Positions 7,614 to 7,692 of a DNA stretch of 7,692 nucleotides are shown here, piece after piece; the stretch's first letter is position 1; the number at the start of each line of letters is the position of its first letter. The notes beneath the pieces were generated by a model, which saw only the letters and a list, made by a program, of their open reading frames with translations, did not search any database and was not told the origin of the DNA. The stretch comes from Betaproteobacteria bacterium (GTDB taxonomy: Bacteria > Pseudomonadota > Gammaproteobacteria > Burkholderiales > Methylophilaceae). The stretch spans positions 1-7,692 of the forward strand of contig RFPQ01000031.1 of assembly GCA_009926035.1 (NCBI GenBank), given 5' to 3'. The position numbers and the translations under genes were made by a program.

Positions 7614-7692
7614 ATGTTTAAAGCAATTAAGAAAAGTATTCAATTTGGTGCGCACACCTTAACACTTGAAACAGGTGAAATAGCAAGACAAG
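7614..7692 (+). CDS. pnp: Polyribonucleotide nucleotidyltransferase (PNPase), N-terminal fragment cut by the window edge
   Basis: Phosphorolytic 3'-to-5' exoribonuclease, a trimer and degradosome component in many bacteria, that degrades mRNA to nucleoside diphosphates. Only the first 26 codons are present. They read MFKAIKKSIQFGAHTLTLETGEIARQ when split as MFKAIKKSIQFGA and HTLTLETGEIARQ. The strand pattern with LETGEIARQ is the highly conserved start of the first RNase PH-like domain. The start ATG has AGGG (7604-7607) six bases upstream. The position directly after rpsO is the conserved rpsO-pnp arrangement of Proteobacteria. Transcripts probably come from read-through of the terminator at 7506-7538, since I see no convincing separate promoter. 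The frame stays open to the window edge. Confidence 0.95.
   Translation, partial: MFKAIKKSIQFGAHTLTLETGEIARQ

Noticed and set aside
7591..7662. 23-codon out-of-frame ORF starting at ATG 7591 and overlapping the first codons of pnp
   Set aside because: Its start sits in the 3' arm of the leader hairpin with no ribosome-binding site, while pnp has a proper AGGG. Most likely chance, though a regulatory upstream ORF cannot be fully excluded.

Overview
This window is a stretch of core chromosome from an AT-rich (roughly 40% G+C, judged by eye) proteobacterium. All genes lie on the + strand and all belong to translation, transcription elongation or RNA processing. The protein details fit Betaproteobacteria best. 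S15 carries the [16 protein letters not shown] form of its central region, TyrRS is the HIGH/KMSKS type with an S4 domain, and NusA has two C-terminal acidic repeats. The low G+C and compact IF2 recall streamlined Methylophilales-like (methylotroph) lineages. The order-level placement is an inference from memory of the families, not a search result.

Layout: positions 1-39 are non-coding leader in which I see nothing definite. tyrS (40-1239) comes first. A 144-base gap (1240-1383) follows, holding an extended -10 promoter and a hairpin with a T-run. Then comes the classic rimP-nusA-infB-rbfA-truB cluster (1384-7113) with spacings of 22, 39, 2 and 9 bases and no internal terminator. rpsO (7181-7450) has its own promoter just after truB. 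A terminator hairpin and a second, AU-rich hairpin lie between rpsO and the first 26 codons of pnp, which runs off the right edge at 7692.

The genes form one functional set. RimP and RbfA mature the 30S subunit, IF2 places initiator tRNA on it, and S15 is one of its primary 16S rRNA binders. TruB makes pseudouridine 55 in tRNA. NusA controls pausing, termination and antitermination. PNPase degrades RNA and classically shares a transcript with rpsO. TyrRS charges tRNA-Tyr.

I found no mobile element, CRISPR array, tRNA, rRNA, pseudogene, phage gene or unknown protein family. I do not see a novel system here. The observations worth checking are regulatory: a promoter feeding almost directly into a terminator-like hairpin ahead of rimP-nusA, the rpsO promoter with a GC-rich discriminator, and the hairpin pair in the rpsO-pnp spacer.
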